A stretch of 64,000 nt of DNA. Source: Onchocerca lupi (lineage: Eukaryota; Nematoda; Chromadorea; Rhabditida; Onchocercidae). Location: positions 1 to 64,000 of the forward strand of contig JAOVVO010000220.1 of the NCBI GenBank assembly GCA_028564675.1, given 5' to 3'. Position 1 is the stretch's first letter. Every line of letters begins with the position of its first letter. This document shows positions 11,354 through 26,500 of this stretch, in pieces. The translations under genes were made by a program, and so were the position numbers. Below the pieces are notes generated by a model. It saw nothing but the letters and a program-made list of their open reading frames with translations, was not told the origin of the DNA and made no database searches.

Positions 11354-14300
11354 CTAAAAAAAAAATACATTATTTTACTGGAAACTTGCAAACGAAACAA
11401 AAATCTTTTGGAGAGAATTTCAGAAAATTCGAAAGTTTTCTGAAAATGAAATAATTAAATTACTAAAGATAAAGGACTCAAATTATAAGGAAAAATTTTT
11501 TAGGATATTTGAAAACTTTTTTTAAAATAAATCTCAGAATTCAACTCATACTAAAAACATGAAATTTTTAACTTACCGACTGCATTTGTTGCAATACAGC
11601 AGCCATATTAGGATCGAATAATCGCTGTGACGAATAAACGGATTGTGCCTGTGAAGAAACCGCCGAAAGAGGATGCGGTTGAGCAGATACAGCCGCAGCA
11701 GATGGTAACAAATACGGCGCGGATGAAAGAGAACCATTCGGTAGAGCTGTAGCTGCATTCTGTTGGGCGCTTTGCAATGCAGCGAACATAGCCGCTTGAG
11801 CGGCTGCTTCACTGGTACCATTGGTAAGGGAAGCGGTAGCACCGGGTAAATTCGGTGCCAGAGGTAACGATGAGCCAAGAACACCGGGTAGGGCACTTGG
11901 AAGAGATCCTTGAAGCGATGGCATAGTACCACCAGCTGCAGCTGCGGCAGCTACCGCCATCGATGGTGCCATCAAACCACCGGCACCATTACCGGTATTA
12001 CCACTGCTAAGTTGCAGATGTAATGAAGAAGTTGTTGGGCTACGACTTATTGTTGTCGTTGCACGACCTTGCGATTGTTTCTGCGTTATGCTGAAAAATT
12101 TGACAAATCTTTCTTGTTAATTAAGCAAATCGATTTATTGAAAAAAAAAAATGAATTAAATTGATTCGAAAGCATTCATAATGAATTATAGTCGTATAAT
12201 TTATTAAAAACTTCAACTATTTACGGAGTGATAAAAGATAGGATTTCTCAAGTGATACAACTATAATGGACAGATTAGTGATAATGATTATCATAATGGT
12301 CATGCTATTACGATGAATCCCAAGCCAAGTGCATTATTTTATCTATTTTTTAGATGATAAATATCTCCCTTTTTCTTTCAATTAAACTGCTACGAACATC
12401 ATATCAGTGATAGGACTTGCTTTTGGAAAATCCAAACCACACATACCTTTGATGAGTCAGTTTTGAAGGATCAGAGAGTTGATGGAACGGTAAAGTAAAT
12501 GGTGACGATAAAGCACCAGAGTGAGCTAACGCCGGGAATGATGTTGGTAGGCCGCCACCCAAACTGAAATTAATTAGTGAAATTATTATATTTAATATAA
12601 AAGATAACCCTATTGAAAGACGGTCTTATAATAGACAAACTGTGCAATCAATCATTGAATCCTCAATAAGAAATCGTGTAATAAGATTTTTAAAAAACTG
12701 ATCTAAAACATCTCGAAAGTGTATAGATAACAAATTTATTTACAGAAATAATAAAATTGTAAAATTAGAATACATTTAGAATATGAATTAACATTTCTTA
12801 GTCGGATAAGATGAAATATTGCTGATATTTCTATAAGATGTCCAAAACATTTCTAGTCTTATATAAAATATTCATTATTTATTTACTTGAATATATTAAA
12901 TGGAAAAGCTAAAATAAGGCAAAACATTCTTTATTTTATATCGCTCATTTGTCCTCATCAGCTTATTTATTAATAAACAAATTTATTCACTATAATCTGA
13001 TAATTTGCAAGAATTGTATATAAATTGGTCGGATGATTTTAAAAGGTCCTTAATTTTCATAACTCGTTGCTGCGTACATCTCGAAAATACGGAAAATTTA
13101 GATTTTTTTTTTTTTTTTTGCTGCAAATTTACTTTTAACTTCATAACAAAAGCGAAAAAAAAAAAAAGATAAATGGGTTAATAATAGATTGTTAAGAACA
13201 TATAAAAAAGTGCTCAAAATCATTCGAATAACTTAATGATTGGTAGGAGAAATTTCTACAGAAATTAAAATTATTTATATATTGAATAAATTCTAATGAT
13301 ATTTTCATGAAGAGAAAAAAATTAATTTACATTCTTTAATCCGGAAATTTTTTTTACTATATCTTATTAATCCAGACATTATCTGCCTTATCGTTCCAAT
13401 TCTAATATTTACGAAATTGTGTCTATTATCTGCCCGCTTTTAGTAGAAAAAAGCTATCAGTGTTCAAATTTTAATTAAACCAAGCAGCTATTCGGTTCAT
13501 TTCTTCTTATTCTTCTGAATTTTGGACTAATAATTAAACTACGAACCTCTCAAAAATTCTTGAGCTAACTTGGGGTTTGAATTGCAATACTCCACAAGCC
13601 TAAATCCAATTTTAATTCTTCAGTTGTCCTGACTTCGTCCAAGGGGTCTTATTCTCTTCTTTCCCTCCCAATAATTTCATCTTCTTGCAACTTTTTGTTT
13701 TTTTTCTTAACAGCAACAAAGAATAAACCAATTCAGAAACTTAAATTCTAATCTTTTGCTAGAGATCTAAAAAACTATAGAAAATTATCCGATCTCATAA
13801 TTCCATAAATAATAGTTCAATTTGGAAATTATTTTCGTAAAATTATTTCATACCCATATAAACTCAGCAAGTTCTAATGAATTCAAAGAGTTGTATCCAT
13901 AAAAGATCACCAATCGAACATACCCATAGAATTTAAAATTAAAAAAAGAAAATAATTACCTACCTTAGCATATTAGCATTTGAAGTAGAGGGTGGACAGA
14001 ACGGAGCTGTTACACCACTTGCTCTCACTGTAGGTGCGTTACTATTGTTTTGTGATGAAGGTGCTGCTGAAGATGACGATAAACTTTGCGATACTGCAGC
14101 TGCAACAACTGATGGCTGTGGCATTGAACGGAGCTCTTTTTTCGACAATATTTCATATGCTATTTTGATGTGCATCGCACACCATCGTCCTTGTTTAGCC
14201 TAAAATCAAAACGAAAATTTTGATTAGTTTATACGCGATGAATCATACAATTCCTCATGACAAACGGAATGCCATACCAACTAATTTCGAGAAATCTTCG

Positions 14301-14503
14301 GTATCTGAGATCATCTAAATTATTTCCCAACTAACTTCATTTTAATTCCAAAGAAGTTTCCGTTTTTACATTACCCAATCCCTCTTGTTTTCTCGATCAA
14401 GAATTTAGAAAATTCTAAAAACCTAAAAAATATTAAAAAAGTTAACAGCTATTCCTCTCTCTCTCTCTCTCTCTCCTTAATATGAATAGAACTAAAATCA
14501 TTA

Positions 14504-14554
<51 letters not shown>

Positions 14555-17500
14555 CTGGCTGTTTCCTTATTACTGTTCAATTAAAAAAATATAGCAACTT
14601 CCAAGTTCTGATAATCTTACTATCATTACTTCCCTATAAAAATATTTATTTGTTTAATGAAAAGGCTATGGCTAAAGAAATGTATTCTATATTGAAAAGT
14701 AACATTTTAGATTGGCTGACATAGATTTAACTTCAAAAAGACAGAGAAAAAAAATTTTTGTAACAAGAAAACGCATCACTAATTTACAATTTCCCAACTA
14801 AAATCTTGAGACAATTTGCTATCTCTCAATTAAAATCTCGAAATTCATCATCTAAAATATGCCAAACTCTTGCAGAAAGATTACTTCAGCCTAGAGATGA
14901 TATAAGGGAAACAATAGATATCTCAAGAGATACAACTGATACAATTCTAGACAACAATAAGTATAATTCTTACTTTCGAATGAGCAAAAGCAATAAAAAA
15001 AGGGTTACCTTCATGGGTAATGGTTGAGTTCCAGCAGTTGGCAAAGTCCGTCCAAGTAAAGCAGCACTGGCAAGTTGTGATCCAAGCGCAGTATTGGACG
15101 GAAATTGGATACAACTCATTGATGATACGGTTGAGGTCGATGGCTGTGCAGCTGCTGGAAGGGTTATTGGAGGCACGGTACATTGAGCAAGTGACATCGA
15201 CTGAAAACAACCAGAAATGAATAAATGACAAGAGGAATAAATAAGTAAAAGGATGAATAAATCACTTTAAAAATCGGAATTATTCGACCAAATCCATTAA
15301 CATTAATAAAAAAAAAAAAAAAAAGGAAGGAAAATTCTTTGATATAAAATAAATGAATGAGTCCTCATGATAGGGAAAAAATTGGTTGTGATAATAAAAA
15401 TGACTGTCCCACTTATCCAGACAATCACGAAGATAATGCTTCTCACTTGGAGCAAAATTCATTTCGAATGTAATAAAAAGGGAGAAAGGTTTTATAATAT
15501 CAGCTGCTCATTTTGATTGTTAAACCACCTGCTGAATGGATTGTACAGGTGTTGTTAGGATGCTTAGCATATATTTGAAATAAAAACGAAGAAAAAAAAA
15601 AACAAAAGTTTTACAATTAAAACTCACCTGTTGCGTTTGTTGTTGTTGTTGTAAAATTTGTGCGGCAAGAAATGGGAATGCGGCTGCAGCTGCAGCATTC
15701 GGTGATGCACCAGGGAAAAACAAATTACCAAAATCGGCACCACCAATAGCAGATCCGGTACCACCGCCAGCAGCAGCCGCAGCCGCAGCAGCAGCCGCAG
15801 CAGCAGCATTCAGTGCAGCAAGATTGGTACCACCGAAAAATGCTTGTCGAAATGGATCAAGTAATGTTGCAGTAGACGATGATGATGATGATGGTGGTAG
15901 TGTTGCTGGTGGTGCTGATGGTGGATCGACTGTTCCACGACCACCCATATTGGCAGTACCAACAGTAGCGTCTACAACAGCTGATGATGGCTCATTCCGT
16001 CCGGTAGGAGCAAGCACACCAATCGAAAGTCCTGATGACTCGTCATTTAAGGAATTAACGGATGACAAATTCGGTAGATTTACTGGTGGTGCAGCGGTAA
16101 CACCCGTTTGTCGCTGTTGCTGTTGATGACCTGCAACCACTGATGTTGACGGTACATCGTGTCCTGGATCCACTGGATGTGTTGCTGCAACACGGATATA
16201 TCGTAACTCTTTCCCCTTGGGCAAACGGTTCAACTATTTCTAGTATCTTGCTATTCCGCAAATTTCTTCGAACTTTTTTACATAGCAATTATCCCACAAT
16301 GAAGACACCTGATACTACGATGTCTTAAGAGAAATTTTTAAAAGAAAAGATGCAATAAAAAAAGTGAACACTATATATGTCATCCCTAATGTTAACATAT
16401 CAAATAAAGAAAAAAATTTTTTTCTCGCGTAATGTTAATTATCGTTCTTTAAAAGAGAGAAAAAATTTTCAGTTGAATTTCCAAACGATATGACCTTTCA
16501 TTTTTATTTTTTGTCATTATTATCATCAGTGGTTTAGACTTCCTCCCATTACCCTACCAACATCATCAAACCAGAACACTACACAAATTCGACAATTTAA
16601 TCAGTCTCACTTCTCAATCCTATCGATCAACAATCATTTTTCTAAGTTTTTTTGCGCATAAATAATGGCAAATAAAATTACAAGAAAAAAGTAATAATAA
16701 TAAAATACAATAAAAAATAAAAATAAAAAAAATCAAAGCAATTTGACTAAGCAATTCGATATCATCCGTGAGACATCAAACTACTTCAAATGACATCAAA
16801 CCAATTTCTCCTATTCTTTTTCTTCCAATCATTTTTTTTCTTCATAAATTTGCATTAATAAATTACTATTCGATAAAAAAGAAAAAAAAAAAAATGAAAC
16901 ATCTGAAGAAAAAAGTACCAATAAATTTGGAAATGTAATGAGCAACGAGCTTACTTTCTACGCAAGTTGATGATGCGGGATCACGTGTATCAATTGTACC
17001 TGGTAACTGTCCATTCCATGCCGTTCGTTCAACATTATCGGCAGCAGCTGACATTTCAACTTTTGTCACAATAGTGTTTACATGTGTCGCTCCTGTTGCA
17101 CCACTGTGTGGCGATGATCCGCTTAGTATCGCTGATATATCTGTCTTTGCTGCTATGCCTATCAGACCATTTCTAAAAATGACTTAATTTAAAATATTTT
17201 GGTATAAGATAAACAGATATGAAGGATAGAAAATGATGAAACTAAACCATAATAATAACTTGCAATTATCAATTTATTCTTATAAAAGAAAAAAAATTAA
17301 ACTAATAACAAAAAAACATGTTTTTTCAAAAATTAAATAATTTCCATATTTATAGCAAAGATACCATACTAATCCGCATGGAACATACATTGGTTAGCGA
17401 TTTATATAGACAAAATATTGATCTGTTATTCTAAATAAAAGGAAATGTGTCAAACTATGCTTCCAGAAAATAGAGAAGCAAATTGGAAGCGCCAAAATCG

Positions 17501-20500
17501 AAAGCATGCTGCTGTTAATTTAAATTCCAATATTTTCCTTCTATTACTAATTGAAATTTCATTCAATAATTTCTTCCTGTCATTAATTCGAATTTCAGCA
17601 ATTCCCTATTCTCGATTTGCAAAAGCATCTGATAATTTCATTTCTAAACATTCTTCTATTACCGCTAGAAAACAGCCTTTAATTTGCGTCTGTCCGATAA
17701 TTGAATGCATTACACTCGCGATTATAATTATATTCCATTGCTGATAACACGAAGTAAACAAACTTCTTCATGTTGATAATTTCACCATCGTCACAACTTT
17801 TGATCGATGCTTCGAAGTACAAACATTCGTCCTTCCTACTATTTTCATCTCCACTAACCTCATTTGCTCTATTTCCAGGAAAATAAATCTTAATAGCTTC
17901 ACTGAATTATGTTAGAACCCACACACATAAATACGCACATACATACACTCATACTCTTTTTTCTAAAAAAAAAAGAAAATTTGTTTATAAATTAAATTTT
18001 GTTTATTAATTGGACCATATTATTTGAAATGAATTACATATTCCAAACCATTCACCTCAATAGCCGAATGGATGAACTACACTGAAAGATTTGTGGGAAA
18101 TTAATCAGGAAAAAGAATACAAATTTAAAATTACTTTAACAATGAAAGGGAATACAGAAACCATAAAAATTCTCAGGCAGTTTTTTTTTTCTTTTCAAAT
18201 ATTCGACTAAATCGAAATTTGTGTAATTTTTGGAGCTTATTTATATGCAATAGAACTAAGTGTAGTCTGAAGTTAAAATCACAAGTCTTCTCAGAAAAAG
18301 ATGTAATTAACTCTGCTAGGATTGTCATAACAAACAGCATATATAATGAGACTATTTTCAGCAGCGGCATACGCTTTTTCATACGCTTGAAAAATTGATG
18401 TCATCTTCATCAACGAAACTTCGGAAGGAAAAGATAAAACTAAGGATTGGTTTCTTTTTTTTTCAGGTGAATGAAAAGATCAAGACCCTCTGTTTTGATT
18501 TCAAATTTGAAGCTTTTCTAAGATTAGTTCGAAAATTTTTGGCCAAAATTTGGGACAATCATTACTTCCTATAAGTAAATAGATCAATTATATTTTATCA
18601 TTTTTGTTTAAAGTGTCATTATTCTATAGCTATGGTATTACGCAAATTTCCCACTCCAAACATTTCCATCCAAATTCAGAATATTCAGCAATATTAACCG
18701 AATGATTAAATGGGAGAAAATTTTCATTAAGAGGCAGCTTGTATCATAAATTTCTTTACATGTAGACTTTGTGTCAAGAATGACAAGTATCAGTTAGAAC
18801 CAGTTCAACAAGGCAAATTAAAATAGGTCAAATCCAAAATGAAATTAAGTGAAAAAGAACCAACTTATGATCCTCCTGATGATTCGATTCCAACTTGATC
18901 CGTTTCTCATATTCAACAGCATCGAGCAGTAATTCAGATGGTCTTTTAAGCATATTACTCAGTGCAGCATTATTTTGATTACCAATAGTGGGAACATTTG
19001 CAGAACACACCGATATACCAGTATCATTCATCCAGGTTACTGTTGCAGCTACTGACTTACTGTCTTCTTCGATATGACCTTCGCTTGGCACAATTTCAAT
19101 TCTTCCTAATTGTGGATTGCGCTAAAAAAATGATTAATTAAAATGGAATAACTGAAATTATAATAAAATATTAAAGAGTAATTAATCAAAACAACAAGCA
19201 AATAAACAACGAATATAAAATCCATTACACACATACAAACAAGTCACAGAACATTACCATCCTCCCTATTTTCATATTCGCATATGATACACACATTCAA
19301 TTACTTCATATTATATTTTTGTCACACAGATAAAAAGAAAAATGAAAATATGGATGGTGTATGAAAAGAATGATCAAAGATTATAAATAGGAGAATTTTG
19401 TAAATATATCCAAAATGGATGTTTAAACCATCTCTTTCAATCAAATATCAATGCAGTAGCAATTTAACTATCATCAAAATTATTACTACCACCTCATTAT
19501 ATACCGACACATACACATATACATATATACACATACACCTGTAATTGCATATATTTCTTGCTCTTTCAACTTCTCTCTTGAATGCATATGAGAAAAAGTT
19601 TAAGAAAGACAATGAAATTAGAGTGGGATTAAAATTGAGCACAACAAATGCTAATTCTCCGTTATTTCGACAATAGCGTATCCATCCATTCAAATGTATT
19701 CATCCAGTATTGCAATAACAATTTTTAAAACAATCATTAACCAAAAAAAAAAAAAGAAAAAAGAGAAAAAAGAGCGATATAAGACGGCGGGAGAAAAGTA
19801 TTTTATCAGTAATGGATGATAAAAAAATCCTGATAGACATTTTGGTAAAAACTAACTTCCAAATGCTAGCATCTCATCTTTACGGAGTGTTCAAAAGAGA
19901 AAAAAAAAAGTAGAAAGAATTTGAGAACGGAAAAAAGAAAAAAATCGATATGAATGAATAATTTCGTCATAAAAGCAAAAAAAGAAAAATCATATTATTC
20001 AGTATTGTGTTTGTGAGTAAAAAGGAATAATTGAAAAAATGTTTGATTAAAGTTGATTAATTAATAATGAAATAAATGTATTAAGGGAATTATTTCATAG
20101 CATCTGAATAATTTGATTTTGATTATCGTTTACGTATTATTCGTATTAACATTCTATCATATTCATCATTAACATTTACTTAATAATTCTTATTTCTTTC
20201 TTCAATGAATTAATAAATAAGCATGAAAATAAACTGAAAGAGTGCATAAATCAGCAGATGATTAATTATGAAAGGAAAGGAAAGGAAAACAAATGAAATA
20301 ATGAATAACTTATTTATCGAATAGACTGGCAATTAATAAAAAAATAAATGAATCTGATTTGTTTAAAGCAAATAAATTTAATACTGAAATAAGTGAACGT
20401 TCTAGGAAGGTTGAAATCGGTTTGATCATATAAACATATTGGAAGTTCCGCGATAAATTAATGATGGCGACTGCGAAGGAATGGCGAAGATGGAGGGGGC

Positions 20501-23500
20501 GGGAGAAGCGGGAAATGGGGGCGGGGGGATGGGACGGAAGAGGCGGGGGAGAAGAAAATTGAATAGCACATTTTAACCACAATCGGAGAGTAATGCCCTC
20601 AACTCACTTATAACAGGTTTGGTGAATAATAAAGCATATAAGGCAGCACAGATTGAAAGGGCAGGTAAATCGAGCCTTACGAATAAGTAAAAGCGAAAAA
20701 TCCATCTGAACGATGGATATAAAACAGAAAGTCAAATAGTTTGGCATGAACTTTTCAAAACATACACTCTCTTTCCTTGATGTGATAAAACTGATGAAAT
20801 CTTCTCAAATTTCAAAATTGATTACAAGCTCTGAACCTAACAGAAACGCTCAATTAAACCTATTTTTATAAAGATAAATGATTATTACAGAGAAGTATTG
20901 AGATACATGAATACTGGAAAAGAATAATTCGTTGTTAAAAGAAGATATATAATCGTGAGAATATATTTTGATAAAATATAAAAAGAAAATTTGACATTTT
21001 GGAGAATATACGTATATCAGTGGGTAAGATCGAGTGGAGTTTTATTATCACTAATAGGAAAAAAAATAATAAAGCAAAAACAGCGAGAAAGACTGAAATT
21101 ATTATTATAAATGTTTTGAACAAAAAAAATTCCCTCTCTCTCTCACTTTCTCTTTATTTCATTGCTTAATTTTGCATTAAAAATTTCATGCATTTTTATG
21201 TCAAATTATAAACAAATTTTGCAGTCAGAAAAAAAATAAATTGTTAGAATGTTCGCCTTTTTTCTTTTTTCTTGTGTTTGAAATGTTCATTAAAATGAAT
21301 GAATGAAGAAAAAGAAAAGACAAATTAGAGAGAGGAGAAAAAAAAGCAAAAGTATAGGCAAAATTCCGTCTAAATAAAATATTAGTTTAATAAATTTTCA
21401 ATTTTTACTTCTTTTCCTTTCCTATCCATCTTTTCTCTTTTTTCATAGAATTAAACTCTACAAGGAAATGTTTGACCTTAACAAAAAGATCAGAAAGGAA
21501 AAAAAAGGAACAAAAAAGAGATATTACTACTTTCCAATAAATTTAATAAAAATTAAGCGGAAAAAAAAAATTGATGTCTGACTTTTCTTCTTCATTTTTT
21601 TCCATTTTTCTTATCTTTCAAATTGGTACTTTGGTCTTTCTTTTTTATTTTCATTTTCTTTTCTTTTTTCTTATTTATCAATTTTACAACACATCTGAAC
21701 TATAAAATCAATTAAATTTTATAGTTCGCGTGAAAGAAAAAAGGAAAAGATAAGAGAAAAAAAATGAAGGACGGGGGAATCATTTCTGAGAAATAATTAA
21801 TATAAAAGCTCCGAGAAAAAAAAAAAAAAAAAGAGAAAAATTAACTATTCATTGTAATAAAAGAGTGATAATTATGGATTATAATTCACAAGTTCGAACT
21901 GAAAATTTTTTGGAATTTTTGAAACTTTTAGAATTTATTGATGACAATTCGTTTTGAATTCAATTCATATTCGTTTTTTGAGAGAGTGAAAAAAAAAAAA
22001 GAAAAGCAAAACAAAATAAAAGAGAATGAAAAGTGGAGAAATGATAGAATGGCATAAATATGCAAATTAAACAAGCAGTGAGTTTCCCCTGAAAATTTCC
22101 ATTTATAGAATTTTTCTGACAGTTATATATACTCTTGAAAATGCTGCAACATTTTTTGCTTATATAAAATGCATCTTCTGATTTATTTTGCAGAAATTTG
22201 TAAACAAAGATAGAATGGAATGATAAAAGATATGAGAAAGGATAGTGTTGCGGAACACTGTTACAACTATTCCAACCTATTTATCCCTTTTCTTGAATCC
22301 TTGGATCGGAAGCATATTAAAATTTTCAGTTGACAAATTTATACTTCCTTTACTACTACTACCACTACTATTTTCGTATATTTTTTACTAATAAATCATT
22401 GTTGTCTTATCACTTTATCACTATCTTCTACTGTTGCAACCAACCACTATGATACTGGCACATTAATCAACATGATAATAATAGCACTGTCGAGCATTTA
22501 GAAATTCTTTTTTACAGCACTTTACATTTTCCTATACCAAAAAAACATGAGAAGCAGCAACCCACGTCCTAAAAATACCCTTGAGAGAGAAGGAGAGAGA
22601 GAGAGAAGGAATGAGAAAACAAGAGACAAACTACCGAACAGTCATCGAGCAGTAAAATCTAGACAAAAAAAGAGCCATTATTTTTTTGTCCAGAATTTTA
22701 AAACGAAAAATGTAAAAAAAAAAAAAAAAGAAAAAAAAAAAAAAATTCCTATGATAAATGTAAATGATCAGTCATTTTAAAATTTCGCCCTTTTTTACAA
22801 TCCGACCACCACACGCCATCATCCAGTCACTTGCAATGGAACGGCTAAATGAGTCCAGTTTGCAATCCCTTCGATACTTTCACAACTAATATATACATAT
22901 CTCTTCATCTTATTCATCCATCTTCTATTTCTCCTTCCTTCTAACTTCAATAATCATCCTTTCTCCGGAAATCTTTTATCCTCTCTTCTTTTTTTAAACT
23001 TTTTTTTAATCTAACACATAGAAGAAAGTCATCAATTTAATTCTTAACCTTTTATCCCTTACTTTCTTCCTTCATTCCATAGTTTTCTTTCTTTTTTTTT
23101 CTGTTGATTTTTTATAGAATCATCGTCAACTTTACACCTAATCTTCTATTTTACACTCCACTTTTTTTTTTTTTCTTTTAAAAATATACCATCATATGTG
23201 TGCCGCTTATTATATATAATGTGACATATGATGGGTATGTATTGGACACACTATCATCACCATCATCATCGTTATTATCATCACTATTATCACTATATAT
23301 TCTATGTGATCATTTCATTCCTCTTTTTTCATTCCTAAATTACGGAAAGATGAAAATGTTTCATCGAACGAATATCGATAATATTTCATTACAATACAAT
23401 ATACTCCTTTTTTATTGCCTTTCTCTTTTTCCCAGCTCTGAGCTTAATTAATTAATATCTATTTCAACAATATGTTTCTCTTTTGCCATCCCTTGACCAA

Positions 23501-26500
23501 TTAATAACATTCTCTTACTTATAAATATGACCAAATTTAATTCATTCTATTTAATCATAAAATTCAATTTAAATTTTGCTTTCATTTTCTTTCATTAACC
23601 TTTTCTGCTAACTTTATCGTTGATGATAAAAAATAAATATTTCCGATTCTCGATGTCATACTGATTCGAACATCCGAACACTTCTGCAACAGCTGATATT
23701 TCTGGGAGAATGCCTGCACAACACACATACATTTGTTAATCCATCCTTTTAACTCCCTTTTGTTTCTTTTTTCCGGCTTAGATAAATAAATTTCGTTTCG
23801 AAATTTCCGTAAATAAAATTCATTTGCAAATAAAAGAAAAGAGTTATCATCAGTATCATTGATTTTCAAATAAAATGGACTCACTTAGCATGATCATTAT
23901 CATTAACAACAACAACACAAGAACATTACATTGTATTGAGAAGACAAATCATGTCGGTGTCCTAAATCTTCTTTCTCCATCCCTCTTCACCTAATTATTT
24001 AATTGTCATTAAGAAAGAAAAAAAAAAAAATCTCTCTGACAATTCTTTTTCTAAAAAAAAGAGAGCAAAAAAAAAAAGAAAACAGAATATAAACTTTTCT
24101 AAATATGACGAGCAAACTTATCATTCTCATCTCATTTCATTCTTTTTTATACTTTCTTTCCATTCCTTTCTCGATCTTTTTCTCTTTCTTCCAATATTTA
24201 TCATAGTATAATCTAATCATTAATTGATAGATGAACAAATTATTACAAAATAAAGCATTTGTTCCACATTGGATCAGCAAAGAGAACGATATTACCCGGT
24301 CTGATATTACGAATCGTTGAATGAATGAATGGAAGAATAAATATAGGATGGATGGATATAATAATCCTAAATCTTTATCAAACAATCATTAACCCTACCT
24401 GTCTCGTTTAACAAACATCAAAAGCTCAATTTTTTGCTTGTTCAGCTGTGTCATTCTCATTTCTTGCACTGATTAGTATTTCATTTCATTTTATTTTATG
24501 TGAAACAAATGAATTGGTTGAAAATTATAAGTTGAAAGGAAAATGAAACCGAAAGTTTTAGCATAAGCAGAAGCAGAAATTGGAATTAGAGTTAACTATG
24601 GATCAAAGATTCATTCCATATTCGAAATCTTTTAAATTATTATTATTATTATTATAACTACTACTATTATTATTATTATTATTGTTACACATTTCAATAT
24701 CGTCAATTCCATATCCTTCATCCCACATAACTATCATAATAAATCGATCACTAAAGGCTATATATCGTGACATTTTCACTTAAAAATTTTTTACTATTAC
24801 TATTATCGATAAATGAGCGGCAAACAAAATGATAAGCTGTTTTCTAAATAATTTATATCCCGTTATTATCATCGGTAATACATGAAATACATGTGATTGT
24901 GGATAATATTAAAATGATAATTCCTAAATAATACATATGTTTTGTCGGAAAAGCGAGAATTATGAAAAATAATAATTTCAGTGAAAGGAGAAAGGAAGGG
25001 GATTTTGTTGCATCGTTACAGTAAGAACTAAAATGGAAAAAATCTAAAATGTCAGGAATTTTGTGCCAGGAAAGAAAAAAGAATTTTCCTATGAAATATA
25101 ATATTTCTTTACATTGCATTCAAAGAAAAAAAAGTCAATAAAAATCCGGAAAAAAATAGCTTTTTAAATTACTGAAGAGAAAAAAAACATCTAAATATGA
25201 TATTACTTCGTTCCTAGCTGAAATATACATTTTACTTACTACTAATCATATAATAAAATAATCTAGAACAGTTAAGGAAATAATCTCATTTAAAATGTAT
25301 GAAATACATTAGAAATAAGATTTAATCACTTATGCTTTACATCATATTTCAACGTAGCAGATATATTTCTAATTTTAAATGCTTCAAATGAAATATTTCT
25401 AATGAAGGAAAAAAGAGTTGGAAAAAGAAATTTATAGAGATATTTTTGGAGAAATGAAACTAGAATTTCTTTCCATAAAAAAAGATGAGAAGAGAAAAAC
25501 TGACAACTAAATGCTGAAATGGATGAAACGATATGGGTCAAACCCAACTTTTGACACCTTCCCTTCCGCCCACTCATACATATTGTATGTGTATGTGTGA
25601 CATATTTACATGCAAAGACAAAAGATTGAAGAACGATGAACGCGGCAGCACAGACAGCCTCTCGCCACATACTCAATATTCAGTTTCCTCAAAAAGACTT
25701 CAAACAAACTGAATAACACCTCGCATGCATACACATACACATACACATAACACGCACATTCACATATATGTGTGTACTACAATTTTACTGATGACATTAA
25801 TATAGATTATAAAGTAATTAGATAGACAATGGGCCGCATTATCTTAAGTAAACAAAAAGAATTAAAATCTGATAAGCTGAAGAACTAATTGGTTGATAGG
25901 GATAGAAGAGCACAAGGATAAGTGAAATGGTGATATCATATCCATCTCTCTCTCTCTCTCTCTCTCCTTCCCTTATGTCATTTCTTTTCTTTTTCTTTCC
26001 AGTTTTAGAAACTAAAAAGACATCAGTAACTATTATTAAATTATTTTTAATTTAACAAAAACATGAACACTAAAAATACTCCTTCTTTTCAAAGAGAGCA
26101 AAAGAGAGAAAAATGGAAGAATAGAGCAAAGGATAAAAATAATAGAAAGAGAGAGAGAGAGAGAGAGAAGAGGTGGTTAAAAAAAGTAGGAAAAAAAATG
26201 AAACCAAATGTACTCGAGCAATTGGTAATGTTTGTACCAGCTGATGATTGAAACTCGCAGGAGAAACCGGGGCAACCGGATTTAACGCCTATTAAATTCC
26301 AGAAATAACACATACATTGAAACAGGCAGACGGACGGAGAGAGGGAGGAAAGAGAAGACAGAGAGAAAGGGAACGATGTCTTTCAAAACAATCGCGGCCC
26401 TCCTTTGGCCGGCAAAAGCGGTGGCACCAACATACACGATAACGCTGAAGTGGACATGCGCGGGGACAGCAGGAAGAGAAGTTCAATGTGTCAGCTCTCT

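Noticed and set aside
16185..16288. 5' extension of exon 7 (NRLPKGKELRY in one frame, KILEIVEPFAQGER in another)
   Set aside because: Reads like protein, but neither frame joins exon 6 (phase 1) and continues into exon 7. The GTGTTGCAG acceptor at 16185 does. An alternative transcript cannot be ruled out.
17445..17744. 99-codon + strand open frame in intron 5
   Set aside because: Antisense within an intron, no domain or splice signals, Ile/Phe/Leu/Asn-rich over most of its length.
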